From contig CM038468.1 in NCBI GenBank assembly GCA_021464415.1, forward strand, positions 37,250,969 through 37,314,968: DNA of 64,000 nt, written 5' to 3'. The stretch's first letter is position 1. Each line of letters begins with the position of its first letter. Positions 12,547 through 25,026 of the stretch are shown here, in pieces. This DNA is from Lonicera japonica (lineage: Eukaryota > Streptophyta > Magnoliopsida > Dipsacales > Caprifoliaceae). The translations under genes and the position numbers were made by a program. The notes beneath the pieces are model-generated. The model was given only the letters and a program-made list of their open reading frames with translations, was not told the origin of the DNA and did not search any database.

Positions 12547-13784
12547 ATGTGTTAAGATCATAGAATAGGGTTATGAGAATGATACAAATAAAAAAAATAT
12601 AAAAACTAATTAACTTATAGATTTAGATACTGGTAGTCAACCCTTACAAATGACAATTAAAAATATATATAGTATATATGTTAACATCTCCCCTCAAACT
12701 CAAGATGGTAAGAGACCAACTTGAGCTCGGAAAGTAAGTCTTAAAGGCCGACAAAATTTTAGGTGACGATGGCTTAGGGTAAAGATTATCCGCCAAGGGA
12801 GGTCCGACTTTGGTTGTCTGACATGGTAGTTAGTTGTCCGGTACGGTTGTCATATGAGCGAGGTTTGGCACGTAACATTCGCCATTCAGGGTAAGGTCTG
12901 GCACATGATAATACATGCCCAGGGTGAGGATGGTATGATTGACGTCCGGGGTGAGATTTGGCACGGCTGAAGTCTGGTGAGATGGAGGTCTAGCTCTGGT
13001 TGTCTCTAACACAGGAAAATGACAACTACAAAAAAGTGGGGGTATGAAGACTAGTATGATTTGAAGTCTCGCACAAACACGGGGCGAGCACTTGAGACGC
13101 GTGAATGGGTGAGCACGCTGAAGGTGCATTGAGGAAAGGATACTGTTTGGGTTGATTGGATTGACATATTTTTTTTCCTTTTTTAACGTTAGGTTTATTT
13201 TGGGTTGGAGAAAAAGATTGAGACTGTTGGTTGGTATTTGATGAACATAAGGCTTAGTTAATTGGTAATTAATGGTGGTATATGATCCGGATAATGAAGT
13301 ACAACGGTGATAGTTTGTTGAGGATGGGCTGATTGGGATAGTGGACGGCTAGGTGGACATTTGTGGATAAAGGTGGTTGTGATTTTCGATGTTACATAGA
13401 CGGGAGGGTATGGGTAATGGGTTTGAGTTTGATTAACGTTTAAGACTTTAGGCTGAGAGTTAAGGCGAAAGGATGAGGCGAGGCTAAAGAATGATTTAGA
13501 TTGGTTGAGAAGCGATTGCGATTTTGACAACAACAGAAGAGTACGGTACAATTGCGACGAAAGTATTCTTGCAGGCGATAATTTTACTATGTTAAAATAA
13601 TAGAAAAAGACAAATATTAATTATTGAATTAATTGCATGAAATTATAATAATGGAGACCTTTTACGTAAAGTTATGAGAATGATATAAGTAAAGAAAATA
13701 TAATATCTAATCAACTCTTACAAATGACAACCGTATAAATAAGAAATAGCAAACATATATTATATATGTCAAACATTTTGTCTA
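12547..13784. mobile_element. 1.2-kb insert with ~110-bp direct-repeat ends (LTR-like)
   Basis: A segment beginning TTATGAGAATGATAC (near 12570) recurs as TTATGAGAATGATAT near 13672. Both run through CTTACAAATGACAA to an AT-rich CATATAT/GT(T/C)AAACAT end. The interior is less AT-rich (TGTTAACATCTCCCCTCAAACTC onward) but holds no long frame. The structure resembles a small non-autonomous LTR element (TRIM-like) or its remnant. No primer-binding site was confirmed. Confidence 0.45.
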
Positions 13785-14249
13785 TTACTGTATTAGTTCA
13801 GAAAATAGGAAACATGCACCAACAAACAATTGAAATTTAGCAACTGAGTAGGAAGTTTGTTAAGCTTCCAGAAAGAGTGGAGATCATTTAAAGGGATCTT
13901 CTGACTTTGCACTTTGTGTTAAACGTGAAATTAGATTTATTCATTTATTTCTAAACTTATTTGACTTTTGCCTCATTTGAATGTAGGAATACCTCAAAAA
14001 AATTCGTAAAATAAGAGATTTAAGGTAAGTACGATTACGTAGGAACAAGAAGACATTTGCGGTCAGGAGTTAATAGCGGAGAGGGCCAAAAATTTATTGC
14101 ATCTGAATTAAATTAAGAGTTGATGTTTTCTAGCTAGTAATAACCTTTATACTGAGATATATAGTTAGCGCAAGTGATTTTTTTTTACCTTTTTGTTGCC
14201 TCCAACTGACTAAAAATCACTCTCAAGTACTTTTGTAAATTTTACTTTA

Positions 14250-14840
14250 TTGCTCGTTTGGTTCAAAATTTAAACCATTCTAGAAATGCTAAATTTCATT
14301 CCGAAACAATTCTCGCTTTTAGTTCAAGTTTTAAATCCGGAATAAATGATTTTAAGAACTAACCTTTCCCCCCAAGTTCTTCCATTTAAATTATAAGGAA
14401 TAAGCTATTACCAATGAGTATCTTTTTTAATTTTTCTTGTTATGACTAAAATAACTCTCTTTCTTATGAATAAATAATTCTTTTTTCATCTGTGTATGAA
14501 AATATTGTTTGGAACTTTTTTTTTAGTTACGTTGCTATACAAAAAAAAATGTTTGAAACTTTTTTCTTTTCTTTTTTCCTATTGTAATTTTTGTAGGATA
14601 GTTATTAGCTAGGAATGTGTAATTTTTGTAATTTATTATAGTAATTGTCCCTTTTCAAAAATTAGTAGGAGATGCATTCTCATCTTATAAAAGGAAGGGT
14701 ATTTTTGCAATTGAAACTTTATTCCATTTCTATTTCGTTTGAACTAAACATCGGCATAGCATCTTAAATACCAGGAAAAAAAAAAATTTCAAAAATCAAA
14801 TATACACATTCCATTTCCAAAACTCGAACCAAACGAGCCC
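14250..14840. mobile_element. ~590-bp PIF/Harbinger-like MITE
   Basis: The ends GCTCGTTTGGTTCAAAATTT and AAAACTCGAACCAAACGAGC are inverted, and TTA flanks both sides (14247-14249 and 14841-14843). A related copy of similar length is at about 19147-19735. It contains only AT-rich non-coding sequence. Confidence 0.75.
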
Positions 14841-14843
14841 TTA

Positions 14844-17630
14844 ATACGAAATTGTAAGCCATTCAGTTACAAAAGGTATGATATAAAACTTAAAAGGTTA
14901 TCTAAATATAGTTTTACGATTAGCAAAAGTTACCCATATAAAATCAATTAAAGAAATAATTAAAGCTATTTTCAGAGTTGTTTTGCTTACCTTCCCAAAA
15001 GATTACTGCATCATATGGTTCTAGCTACCTTTTGAATTTTGTGCGACTTAAGACTTATATTTCATATTTTTATATAAAGATTATTAGTTATGCGCTTCAA
15101 TTTTAATTTTTCTCTTAAAACCTACTAGACCAATGACTCATAATTCTTCAAATCTCTCAACACATAATCTACAACTTTTTATGCGTTTTTATAGTCACAT
15201 TAAAGTGTCAAATCAAGTCTAAGATGCACATATACCTCAAACACGCATAGTCAAATGCAATATACCCACTCCACACTCTGTAATCTTCCAAATTACTTTC
15301 TCTCATCGTTTTTTATTTATTTTATTTTTTCCGTAAAATTTAAAATTTCCTAACATTAAATTCAAAAATCAAATTTTCATTAAATTTGTATATTTAAAAC
15401 CTATTAATCAAGAATTGAAATGTGCACGGTTTGATCATTCTAATCTTTGAACCATTTTTTTTTATCACACTCGCATGCTCATTTTGAAATACTAAAAATT
15501 AGATTTCAATTTAAGGCCTTAGACCATAACAAATGGGACCAGTTTTACACAATCAATCTGGTATGTCTTTTGGGTTGGCCTAGACTACTTTCACATTTGA
15601 CAGGTCAACTTTTAAGTTTAATTTATAATCCAATCAATAAAATTTGGTCACATCTAAAGGAGAAAAAAAATATTATGCTTAAGACTAAATATAAAAAAAA
15701 AAATCCTGTAGTTTGGTATAGAAAAGCAATATACTATAATTTGTTAAACAATTAGAAGAAATTAAATGTATTACGACTAAAAGAACTTTTACAATTAAAA
15801 AAAAATGAGGCAGTCTAATCCAATTAAATTTTTGTATTTATAACCTAAAGATCATACCTAAGTTTCGGTTGTCCGAAATACATGGTAAAAAAAAAATCAA
15901 CCAAAATGTGACATATCGGATAAATTTGGTCAATTTTATTTGCCCAATCAATTTTTTACACACCCTTAATTAAGATCGATAAAAGAAGATCCATTATTAT
16001 GACTGCAAAATTTTGTATATTACACTTGAGAAGACACTTCATTTAATTGTAAATCATTTATCATTTCAATTAATGGTATGAGAGAGTTCAGAAAGGTCCA
16101 CTAACAAAGTGTAAAGTGAAAAACTCACTACGCCATACCCCAATATCTTACTTTACTTTGTTAAGAGTGCACTATGATTGAGTATAACTTTCAACTTCTC
16201 ATACAGACTATTAGTTAACAATGCACTATGATTGAGTATAAAAATCCAACTTCTCACAACGTTGTTCTCTTTTGTTCTATTGTCACCTTTTTTTTTAACG
16301 TTAACTGTTCTATCTAGCACGGACATACCTATAATTATTGTTTAAATTAGTCTAATTTTACATTAGAAATAGGGACAAAATCAAAGTTTTTTTAAGTTTA
16401 AAAGCCTTACATATACATATATAGTAGTGGAATGGTAGGTACTTTACATCATAAATTATGATGGATACTTCTTTAAATTAACATATTTTTATGTTTCGAG
16501 TTGCTGATTTAACATTCTAATTATGTTTTCAAGATGCTAAAAGCTCAACTATTCAATTTGAGAAGTTTTTTCATATCTGAAACTATTTATTTTAATTTTT
16601 TAAGTAATATAGAGTATTAAGTATGATTTGTGCATGTATATCATAATAAGTTACACCACACTATTATTTACAACAAATTAACAAAAACATCAAATGTTTA
16701 TCATATTAATCATTGTATATATAATTAATATAACAATATTTCATAAATCATTGCCCATGAATACAACAAAAATATGCAAAATTATATAGGCATCCACCAT
16801 AACCTATGGTCAAAAGTGCATTCCATTCCGCAATATATAACATTTCCCATATATAGTTATATACCAAACATGCATATCATATTTACGAATTGGAGCTTTT
16901 GGGAGGGTAGACAGATAAATTTTATAGTTAACTCACCTCCCTGTTAATTTTTTTATGAAAATTGGTGAAAATTATCTACCACATCCACCAAGTTTTATCA
17001 AAAACCATATGTTTACCCTCTCAAAAACCCTAGTCCATATATATATATATATATATATGTTATATATACGGGAAATTTCAAGTACAGACCGGTCCTTTTT
17101 ATTACAGTTTTACGTCATAAAAAACACCCTCCAAATATTTTTATAACAGAAAATCGTTGTAAAAAGACCAATTCATAAAGATTGCTCTATATCATAAACG
17201 GACCCATTATATATATATGGTTTGGTATGACGTTCCATGTATATATATAAAGTTCCTCCTATTTAAAAGAAATTGGTGGCAGTATTCACGGCTGGGTTGA
17301 TTATTGTTGGCCAAATTGAGCATAAAATTCAACAAAGCAAACAATCCAAAGTTGAATAAAAGCACTCCATAAAGGATTAAAAATCCTATCTCTGTCCCCT
17401 TTAAGCCCCATTTATTTAAGATAAATATATGTCCTAAAAATGACATCACATCTCAATTAGCCTATCACATCATATCATGTATTTGAACTGCCCCCCTAAT
17501 GGCTGATACAATATAATACAAACTCATCTTGACAAATTTTGAGCTTTCATAATCACCACCAAATCCATTCATAATACACTACTACTAAATGCTAGTGACC
17601 TTTTTATACCCTTTCGTAAACAAGAAGTTG
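14844..17630. other. AT-rich intergenic DNA, no gene seen
   Basis: No gene, RNA or element with clean ends was recognised. Simple sequence includes an (AT)n tract at about 17037-17058. A small two-copy tandem repeat lies at 16169-16276. The open frames of 63-102 codons here are AT-driven and show no motifs. Confidence 0.4.
16169..16276 (+). repeat. Two-copy 54-bp tandem repeat
   Basis: GCACTATGATTGAGTATAAC begins at 16169 and GCACTATGATTGAGTATAAA at 16223, each followed by a copy of CAACTTCTCA. The period is 54 bp. It is non-coding. Confidence 0.7.
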
Positions 17631-17829
17631 TGGAAACTAAAACTAGTATGTATTTTTAGCGGCCGATAAATATAGAGCGAAAAGAGCGAAAACTGCGCGC
17701 ACTACTATAGATAAGGTTTAAGTTAGAACGGCAGAGTACCTTGTAAACTTGAACTCCATCAAAAATTAGTTTTAACCTTGTTCGTCTAAAGAACAATTGA
17801 TAAAAATAAATTATAAATTCTTGGGTAAC

Positions 17830-18155
17830 AATTTTCTTTGACGACAAATGTAAAATTAAAAATTTAAGTACACTACTGTTGAATTCTCGGCCCACCACTT
17901 TTACAAGAATTCCAGACTAGCTAATCACTCTTTCAATCAGTTTCTGATGTTGATGTGGGTAGGATTCAGTTATTTAATTGTACATTGGTTTGGTTGGTGA
18001 ACAGATTTGCATGAAAACAACATTAACAACCCCAACTTCCAATATATTTTTCACACCAGAAGAGACTTCGATCTGTACTTCAAATATATATTATTAGCTC
18101 CAAAAGTTTTGAAGAAAAAAAATTATAAATTGTTGTCAAATTATAAAATCTCTTT
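17830..18155 (+). repeat. Partial third copy of the segmental duplication
   Basis: This stretch (from near TTTCTTTGACGACAAATGTA to TTGTTGTCAAATTA) matches about 20620-20940 and 22985-23305. Shared phrases include CTTTCAATCAGTTT, GATGTTGATGTGGG, AGGATTCAGTTATTTAATT and CAACCCCAACTTCCAATATA. It shows that the unit duplicated more than once. No gene is recognisable in it. Confidence 0.8.
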
Positions 18156-18159
18156 CAAG

Positions 18160-19146
18160 TAGGCAGTGGCTGTTTATCTGTACCAGCTATTTTCTTTTTA
18201 AAAAAATAAATAAATTTAATAAGCAATAAAATATACTTTTGCCCACCTTATTTAATTTACATAAGAATCTCTACTCTCCTTTTTGTAAATTATTTTAAAC
18301 TTTATAGTTAAGGGTAATAGTGATACTTTATAATGACATTTTGGGTGATTTTTATTTAATAGTATTGACGATTTAGTGTACTTATTTTTGAATACTAGAG
18401 TTTCAAAAAGTCACATATAATATAGTTAATTTTTTGCCCCTGTTACTATTAAATCTTAGTTCTGCCATGCAAGTAGAAGTTATATATGTATGTCCATGTA
18501 TGTGGCATGGCATGTGAATGATGTGGTAATTAAGTGAGTCAGATAAAAAATTTCTATCCACAAATTGACGTGCATTGGATAAAAATGCTAAAAAATTGAC
18601 TGAAAACACTATTAAATTTATTTAAATTATAATTTGTAACATATCTCTTAGGCTCCGTTTGATTGCAAGGTGGAAAAGGAAAATAAATTGAGTTAGTTTT
18701 GGTGAAAATATGGAAAATAAGTTGAGTGATGGATGTGATATCCTCTTGATTTTTAAATTTTTCCATGAAGAAATTTTCTTTGCTTGGTGGTGAGTAAAAA
18801 TTTTCCACCAAAAATATTGAAGGATGGAGGATATCTACTCATACAATGAGCAACATCTCTCACCTTATTTTATATCTTTTCACACAAACTAACTAAATTT
18901 ATTTTCCTTTTCCATCTTTGCAATCAAACAGGGCCTTATATTTTACGTCTTAACTCCAAATACTTTTTAACCATATACATTTTACATCTTACCCCTACTA
19001 TTTATTTAAGGGTATGGTTATTGGCACATTGAGTAAATATCAAACTAATAGGAAGGACACTTTATTTTTCAATTTTAATGATAACACTTATTCAAGTAAA
19101 GTGATGTAATTAATAGTATTACTTAGATTAACACATTAACACTGAA
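18160..19146 (+). repeat. Paralogous block also found at 28455-29690
   Basis: Stretches such as TTTGTAAATTATTTTAAACT, TTAGTTCTGCCA, TGACGTGCATTGGATAAAAA and AAGGGTATGGTTATTGGCAC recur in order at 28.5-29.7 kb. The two blocks differ by separate MITE insertions. The block is non-coding in both places. Confidence 0.75.
18651..18935. mobile_element. PIF/Harbinger (Tourist-like) MITE
   Basis: The ends GGCTCCGTTTGATTGCAAGG and CTTTGCAATCAAACAGGGCC are inverted and flanked by TTA (18648-18650 and 18936-18938). It is the same family as 12153-12436 with the inside in the opposite orientation. The paralogous block near 29250 (GACCTTATATTAT) appears to be the unoccupied site. Confidence 0.88.
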
Positions 19147-19735
19147 AGGTCTTATTTGGTTCGACTTTTAAATCATTCCCGAAATATTACATTTCATTCC
19201 ATAAAAATTCCAATATTTAGTTATGGTTTTGGCTTGGGAATACATCATTCCAAGAATAGAATATTTCTTTCAAAATTCTCCCTCTTAAATGGATGGAAAT
19301 AGAAGATTACTCTAGGTATTTTCTTTTGTATTTTCTCTTAAAAGATTATCTTAAGACCAAAATATCCCTCCTACTTATCAATTTTTCGTTTATATTTATA
19401 TACATTTTAAAATAAAAAATAATAATTTTTTTGTTATTAAACTTTTTCTTTATTAAAATATATAAAACGTCTTTAACATTAATAAAACTTAAATTTTACC
19501 TTTATAAAATTGTTAGAAATTATGTTTTAATTTTATATAATGAAGACATTTTGGTAATTCACACGTATTTCTTTCTCATTCTCTTTGAACCAACTATAGA
19601 TAAGCAATTTAACGTTCCAAGAAGAAAGAATTCATATTCAAAGAGAACATTGACAAGACATCTTAGATGTTAAATTTTTTTTTTTTCAAGAATTTAATAT
19701 ACACGTACCATTTTCAAACCTCGAATCAAATGTGA
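19147..19735. mobile_element. ~590-bp MITE related to 14250-14840
   Basis: It begins GGTCTTATTTGGTTCGACTT and ends ACCTCGAATCAAATGTGATC, inverted but diverged. Internal phrases (CATTCC, TTCCAAGAATAG, AATATACACGTACCATTTTC) follow the order of the element at 14250. Target duplication is not clear. Confidence 0.6.
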
Positions 19736-19767
19736 TCTAAATATATTTGTGAAATGTAATGTGTGTG

Positions 19768-22112
19768 TAGCATTTTTCTTGAGACAAAAATAATATAATT
19801 TTGCTACAAGGAGAAGACCAAAATTAAGCAAAAATTGAGGGGCGACAACCTTGACCTACAAAGTAATCTGAAAACAACAAAACCATTAATGGTCACCTAA
19901 AGACTTTCCACATTTAACCTAAAGACTTTCCACAGCCTGGGGCCTAGGCTTCATTCTGTGATTTGTCTTTTGGGTAGAACAAGACTCCGTTACAATCTTA
20001 TGCGTGATTTGTGTGGTTTAGGGACACTTTTTGGATCATGTCGCAACCAAATTTTTTTATGAAAAATAAAATCGCACGGATAAAATTGAAAATTAAAAAT
20101 ACGACAAATTCAAATCTATATTTAAAAAAAAAAAAAAAAAAGACAAACAAATCATTCTCTTATAGAACAGGATTTGTGTAGCCCAACATTACGATCTTAG
20201 ACCATTTCTATTGGTATGTTAAATTGGTAGTTTTAGCATAAAGCATGCTCTACCGGAATGGGTAAAATGCCAAAAGGGTATTCCAAATAGTTAAAGTATG
20301 CTAAATTTAAAAAGGGATAAACATTTACCATAATCGATACTCATTGTATCGGCAAAGGAGAGTAAATACAAAGTGTATGGGTTCACAATTTTTCTTTTTT
20401 TAAAAAAAAAAAAAAAAAAAAACCACATCCGATACACATAATGTCAACCGAGGGAATGCACATTCAACTGCATGACATTGTGTCTATCGTCTCCCATTTT
20501 ACCTTTTTTTATTTTATCATTTTCAATGCAACTTTTTAATTGCTAGGCTAAATATAACAATTTAACGTAACTTTTTGACACAACAGGTACAAATGGCGTT
20601 ATGAGATCTTGAGTAGAAATTTTCTTTCATAAATGTAAAATGAAAAAATAAAGAAACACTACTATTGAATTCTCTACCCACCACTTTCACAAGAATTTCA
20701 CACTAGCTAATCACTCTTTCAATCAGTTTGTGTGATGTTGATGTGGGTAGGATTCAGTTATTTAATTATACGTCGGTTGGTTGGTGAACAGATTTGCTTG
20801 AAATTAAAATTAACAACCCCAACTTCCAATATATTTTTCACACCAGAAGACACTTCTGTACTTTAAAAATATACTATTAGTTCCAAAAGCTTTGAATAAA
20901 AAAATTATAAATTGTTATCAAATTAAATCTAAAACTCTTTTGCTCAAATTGGCAGTGCTATTTTTGTTATAGTGCTTTTTAAGAAAACACTGATCTTATA
21001 TTAATATTTAATATATTAATTACATCCCAAAAAAAATGAATTTTCATTTTCGGTCAACCTGAAAAAAAAAAAGAAAAAAAAAGGAGTTAAATAGAACTGT
21101 CAATTTAAGACGCATAAAGTACTTTCATATCTTTTTATTTTTTTGGTTGGTGAACAAATTTGCTTGAAAATGACCACCAACAACCCGTAAGTTTAAATAC
21201 TCTCGATGTAAGAAGAGGTCTTTGATTCGATTCTCCTTATATATTCATTTATCTCTCCCACAATTGAACTACATGTGTATCCGTGCATGCATTCTTATAA
21301 ATTTAGAACAAATATATATATATATGCACTTTAACATGTATTGTATTAATTGCTTCCCAAGGTTTCAAGAGAAAAATAAACGAAGTGCTAGAGCAGCCAT
21401 AACATGTAGTGTAGTTACGTAGGATAAATTAATCCTATGTATACGGTGTAAGAGCATTTACAACAAGGCAAATTTAATGGTATGATAAGTAGGATATGCT
21501 TGGGCGAAAAAGTCTATACCATGCCAGTTATACAATGATAAATCGAACTACATAAAACTGTTTGGTTTCCCAAACAGACTTTGGCAATCCATTTGGTGTC
21601 TTCTGTACTATACTAAAATTTGTCGAACTTCTATTAACTTACGATTATTCTTACACTCGGCTGAAATTAGCGTACATTTAAAAAAAAAAAAGTCACCGCT
21701 TAACGCAAATAAATTAGATGTATTAATCAATCATGAGACACAAGGTTTACTACTAAAACTAGGAGCAAATAATCCCAACTCTCCGAAAATTAAAGAAAAA
21801 ATAAAATAATGCGAAATGTTTGGTGAAAAGTCTAGTGGCGTACGTATTCCATGAAGTGTTTTGAGTTTGATTCTCATAGATGAAGTTATTGATACTTTTT
21901 GAAATAGTGACGACAGTCGAAGAGAAATATTTTTCCCAAATACCCCACTTTAAAACCAGTAGTGACAACTTCCCCCTACAGCCTATATACCCTATTGAAA
22001 ATAGTAGACGAACACTTTCACATAGTGAAAATACTTTCATTTAAAAGTATAACATTTTAGTTTCACTTGCTACAAGTATAAATAATTTTCTTTCTACCAC
22101 TCCCACCCAATG
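19768..22112 (+). repeat. Tandem segmental duplication, copy A (2.35 kb)
   Basis: It starts AGCATTTTTCTTGAGACAAA and ends where the next copy starts with CAGCATTTTTCATGAGACAA. The order of phrases is the same in both copies: GAGGGGCGACAACC, CACAGCCTGGGGCC, CTACCCACCACTTTCACAAG, CTAGAGCAGCCA, CATGAGACACAAGG. No protein gene is recognisable. Frames such as 22178-22531 are not conserved as coding between copies. Confidence 0.88.
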
Positions 22113-23432
22113 TCAGCATTTTTCATGAGACAAAGAATATAATTTTCCTACAAGGAGAGACCAAAATTGAGCAAAAAATGAGGGGCACCAACCTTGACCG
22201 ACAAAGTAATCTAAAAACAACAAAACCACTGGTCAGCAAACCTTTTACCTATAACCTAAAGACTTTCCACAGCCTGGGCCCTAGGCTTCATTATGTGATT
22301 TGTCTTTTGGGTAGACCAAGACTCCGCTACAATCTTAAGCGTGATTTGTATGGTGTAGGGACAGTTACGTTTCAGATCATGTTGATAAAAAAAATTATGA
22401 AAAACAAAATCGAATTCATAAAATTGAAAATAAAAAATATTACAACGACAAATATGTATTATAAAGAAAAAGAGCCAAACAAATCATATCTTCTAGAAAA
22501 GGATTTGTATAGCCCACCAATATTATCTTAGACTATATTCATTGATATGTTAAATTGACAGTTTTAGCATAAAGTATACTCTACCAGAATGGGTAAAATG
22601 CCAAAAGAGTATTTTAAATAGTAAAGGTATTCTAAATTTAGAAAGGGACAAAGATTTACCATAACCGATACACATTGTATCAGCAAAGGAGAGCAAATAC
22701 AATGTGTATCGGCTCACAATTTTAATTTTTTAAAAAAAAAGCCACAATCAATACATAAAATGTCGTCTGAGAGGGTGTTGTTAAAGCATTATCAACTGAT
22801 ACACATAATATCGGTTGAGGGAGTGCACATGCACTTAGCCAATATTATATCCATCATCCCCCATTTTACTTTTTTATTTTTATCTTTTTCAGGACAACTT
22901 CTTCTTAATTACTAGGCTAAATATAACAATTTAGCATTACTTTTTGACACAACAGGTGTAGATTGCCTTATAAGATCTTGAGTAAAAATTTTCTTTCATA
23001 TATGTAAAAAGAAAAATTGAAGTACACTACTATTGAGTTCTCTACCCACCACTTTCACAAGAATTTCACACTAATCACTCATTCAATCAGTTTGTGTGAT
23101 GTTGATGTGGGCAGGATTTAGTTATTTAATTATACATTGGTTGGTTGGTGAACAGATTTGCTTGAAAATAACATTAACAACCCCAACTTCCAATATATTT
23201 TTCACACCAAAAGATACTTAATTCTGTACTTCAAATATATATTATTAGTTCAAAAAGCTTTGAAGAAAAAAAATTGTAAATGGTTATCAAATTAAATCTA
23301 AAACTCTTTTTCTCAAGTGGACAGTGATATTTATACTATATTATAGTGTTGTTTAAGAAAACACTGATCTTATATTAATATTTAATATATTCATTACATC
23401 CCAAAAAAAATGAATTTTCATTTTCAGACAAC

Positions 23433-23473
<41 letters not shown>

Positions 23474-25026
23474 AAATAGAACTATCAATTTAAGAGGCAT
23501 AAAGTACTTTTTTATTCTTTTATATTTTTGGTTGGTGAACAAATTTGCATGAAAAGGACCATCAACAACCCGTAAGTTTAAATACTCCCGATGTAAGAAG
23601 AGGTCTCTGGTTCGATTCTCCTTATATATCCCTTTCTCCCTCCCTACAAAATTGAACTACGTGTGTATCCGTGTATGCATCGCTATAAATTTAGAACAAA
23701 AAATATAAAAAAAAATATCTATATATATATTCTTTAACATGTATTGTATTGCTTGCCAAGGTTTCAAGAGAAAAATAAACAAAGTGCTAGAGCAGCCACA
23801 ATGATCTCAAGTAGTATAGTGTAGTGCAGCTATGTAGGATAAATTAATCCTATGCATACGGTGTAAGAGCATTCACAATATGGCAAATTTAAGGGTATGA
23901 TAAGTAGGATATGTCCAGATGAAAAAGCATATAATCAAACAACATAAATCTGTTTGGTTTCCCAAACGGACTGCGGTAATCCATTTAGTGTCTTTCGTAC
24001 TATACTGAAATTTGTCGAACTTCTGTTAACCTACGATTAATTATTCTAACACTCAGCTGAAATTAGAGTAACTTTTTTTTTTTTTTCAAAGTCGCCACCT
24101 AACACGAATAAACTAGATGTATTAATCAATCATGAGACACAAGATCTACTATTAAAACTGGGAACAAATAGTCATAACTCTCCAAAAAATAAGAAATAAA
24201 ACAATACGAGTTAAGGTCATGTGCAACTGCATTACGATCCCGATGAACAAATTAAAAACTAGCTACCTCCGTATTCTTAACCAACTCGGTAATATCTTAC
24301 AAGACAGATCAAAATTCAGAACAACGTTGTAGAGAATAGTAATAGGCATACTACAAAAGAATTTGTGAGATTAATTCTAGTTATGGGTGTGGAACGAAGT
24401 ATTAATTGTTAATATTAAAATAACTTTATTATAAAAAAATAGAGTGATACTATTGTTAAAGTAATTAGATTTATTATTAGAACAATGTAAAACTTTAAAA
24501 ATATATATTATAACTTTTCAGAGTAGTACTATATTTTAGCAAAAAAATTTTAGCAAAAAAATATTTTTTTGATTTCGCCATATGATAGCCTAAAACAATC
24601 AACATTAGTTTGTCTAAGTGGTTAGAACAAGTCTTCTAATTCTTTGAAAAAGAGAAGATTGTATATATATACAAGGTAAAACTCTCTAGAGACCAAGATT
24701 CAATGTTTACCATTGAACCATTGCTTATTTATTTTGTGAAAAGTCTGGTGGCATATTCTAATATGTGTTTTGAGTTTGATTCTCATAGATGGAATTATCG
24801 ATACTCTCAGAAATAGTGACGACAATCGAAGAGAAACATTTTTCCCAAATACCCCATTTTATGACCAGTCGTGACAACTTCCCCATACAACCTACATACC
24901 CTATTGAAAATAGTAGACGAACACGTCCGCGTAGTGAAATACTTCCATTTACAAGTATAACATTTTAGTTTCATTTGTTACAAGTATAAATAATTTTCTT
25001 TCTACCACTACCACCCAATGTTAACA
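22113..25026 (+). repeat. Tandem segmental duplication, copy B (2.9 kb)
   Basis: It matches copy A from end to end, apart from about 525 bp at roughly 24215-24738 that copy A lacks. It also carries a (GA)n microsatellite where copy A has an A/G-rich run. The unit junction sequence CCACCCAATGTCAGCATTTT is also visible in altered form at the far end (CCACCCAATGTTAACAATG). Confidence 0.88.
23434..23471 (+). repeat. (GA)n microsatellite
   Basis: About 18 uninterrupted GA units (GAGAGAGAGA...) lie within segmental copy B. At the matching place in copy A (near 21060-21085) there is only an A-rich run with single G. The expansion therefore arose after the duplication. Confidence 0.9.

Larger units (their letters stand above)
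11391..14218. repeat. Three-copy tandem array of a ~440-bp unit
   Basis: Copy 1 is 11391-11830, copy 2 is 11831-12546 and copy 3 is about 13785-14218. Shared anchors include TTACTGTATTAG, TTGAAATTTAGCAACT, GAGAGGGCCAAAAA and GTTGCCTTCAAATGACTAAA. Copy 2 is interrupted by a MITE (12153-12436). Copies 2 and 3 are separated by a 1.2-kb insert with direct-repeat ends. With these removed, the units are close to 430-440 bp. No coding frame is shared between copies. Confidence 0.85.

Noticed and set aside
12830..13551. Two - strand frames of 97-99 codons
   Set aside because: They lie inside the LTR-like insert and have no signal or domain. Composition fits a repeat interior.
22178..22531. 117-codon + strand frame
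   Set aside because: It lies in segmental copy B. The matching region of copy A does not keep the frame, and no motif is present.
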